A stretch of 5,275 nucleotides of DNA from Nitrosomonadales bacterium (GTDB lineage: Bacteria; Pseudomonadota; Gammaproteobacteria; Burkholderiales; Gallionellaceae), in contig JACREA010000042.1 of the NCBI GenBank assembly GCA_016218465.1, positions 1 to 5,275 on the forward strand. Direction: 5' to 3'. The translations under genes and the position numbers were made by a program. Position 1 is the stretch's first letter, and each line of letters begins with the position of its first letter. Shown piece after piece: positions 4,723 through 5,275 of the stretch. The notes beneath the pieces were generated by a model. That model saw nothing but the letters and a program-made list of their open reading frames with translations, had not been told where the DNA came from and did not search any database.

Positions 4723-5275
4723 GCCGCCATCTCGCGCCGCTCTAACATGGCCTGCGCCAATGTGCCGCTATCAACCTGCTCCAACTCACCACCGACCGGC
4801 AAGCCACGCGCAATGCGCGACACCTTGAGGCCTTGTGAATGCAACAAGGTTGCCAAATAATGCGCGGTGGCATCACCTTCCACAGTAAAGTTGGTCGCCA
4901 ATATTATTTCGCGAGTATGCTCCTGTACGCGCTTTAGCAAGCGATCAAAATGCAATTCCTTGGCGCCAATGCCATCCAGCGGTGAAAGCCTCCCCATCAA
5001 TACAAAATACATCCCACGATAACACTGTGCTTGCTCCATCATCAGCAAGTCGGCAGGCATTTCGACCACGCACAGCAAATCAGCGTCACGTTTCGGTGAC
5101 GCGCACAAGGCACACACATCATGCTCAGAAAAGTTATTGCACTTGCTGCAGTGTTGAATATTGCTGGCAGCCAAATCCAGCGATTGCGCCAGACGCAACG
5201 CGCCGGCGCGATCACGCTGCAACAGATGATAAGCCATGCGTTGTGCGGACTTTGGGCCTACTCCAGGCAAACAAC
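4719..5275 (-). CDS. recR: Recombination mediator RecR, N-terminus outside window
   Basis: RecR works with RecF and RecO to load RecA at single-strand gaps during recombinational repair. The visible part is 184 complete codons plus a split one; E. coli RecR is 201 residues, so about 15 N-terminal residues are missing. Domain order is standard. The helix-hairpin-helix contains LPGVGPKSAQRMAYHLL. A four-Cys zinc motif follows, CSKC-N8-CALC (C41, C44, C53, C56 counted from the Leu codon at 5270-5268). The Toprim domain starts at LLCVVEMPADLLMMEQ and runs through YFVLMGRLSPLDGIG, ending with the family-typical GGELEQVDSGTLAQAMLERR. The TTG at 5270-5268 is an internal Leu, as family sequence continues before it (CLPGVG). 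The gene overlaps rluB by ATGA. In many bacteria recR follows dnaX and ybaB, which would then lie right of this window. Confidence 0.96.
   Translation of the reverse strand, partial: CLPGVGPKSAQRMAYHLLQRDRAGALRLAQSLDLAASNIQHCSKCNNFSEHDVCALCASPKRDADLLCVVEMPADLLMMEQAQCYRGMYFVLMGRLSPLDGIGAKELHFDRLLKRVQEHTREIILATNFTVEGDATAHYLATLLHSQGLKVSRIARGLPVGGELEQVDSGTLAQAMLERREMAA

Noticed and set aside
1..5275. tRNA, rRNA, riboswitch, CRISPR array, insertion sequence or attachment site
   Set aside because: No such sequence pattern was seen on either strand; all gaps between genes are under 100 bases.

Overview
The window reads as a piece of a proteobacterial chromosome, most likely a betaproteobacterium of the Nitrosomonadales/Gallionellaceae kind. 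This placement rests on protein style (NadB, YgfX, RluB and RecR of proteobacterial type, together with a Hanks-type kinase and a class III cyclase-like gene) and is an inference. There is no sign of phage, IS, plasmid, CRISPR, tRNA or rRNA. Coding density is very high; no stretch over 300 bases lacks a gene.

Layout, left to right. (1) 1-620, + strand: the last third of nadB (L-aspartate oxidase, NAD biosynthesis), cut by the left edge. (2) 614-1018, - strand: a small two-helix membrane protein of the YgfX/CptA family, convergent with nadB and overlapping its end by 7 bases. (3) 1042-2292, - strand: a complete eukaryotic-type Ser/Thr protein kinase with an intact active site and a C-terminal membrane anchor that ends exactly at the stop codon. 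(4) 2360-3688, - strand: a class III nucleotidyl-cyclase-like domain, one membrane helix, a repeat- and Lys-rich stalk and a C-terminal PEGA-like domain. (5) 3778-4722, - strand: rluB (23S rRNA pseudouridine synthase). (6) 4719-5275, - strand: recR (recombination mediator), cut by the right edge.

The five minus-strand genes all read leftward. recR and rluB overlap by an ATGA and form a coupled housekeeping pair. The cyclase-like gene and the kinase follow after short AT-richer gaps (89 and 67 bases) and look like a two-gene membrane signalling module placed between housekeeping genes: the kinase can phosphorylate cytoplasmic targets, while the cyclase-like protein joins a cytoplasmic catalytic-type domain to a probable periplasmic domain. 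ygfX comes last, only 23 bases after the kinase stop.

Most worth a second look: the cyclase-like domain keeps its metal-binding Asp pair and its Asn/Arg pair but appears to lack the residues that normally select ATP or GTP; its domain order is inverted for a membrane cyclase and it carries a 36-bp tandem repeat; the kinase gene ends in a U-UUU-UUC slippery run directly before its stop codon, and the -1 frame leads without a stop into ygfX, whose own start has no visible Shine-Dalgarno and lies in a potential hairpin.
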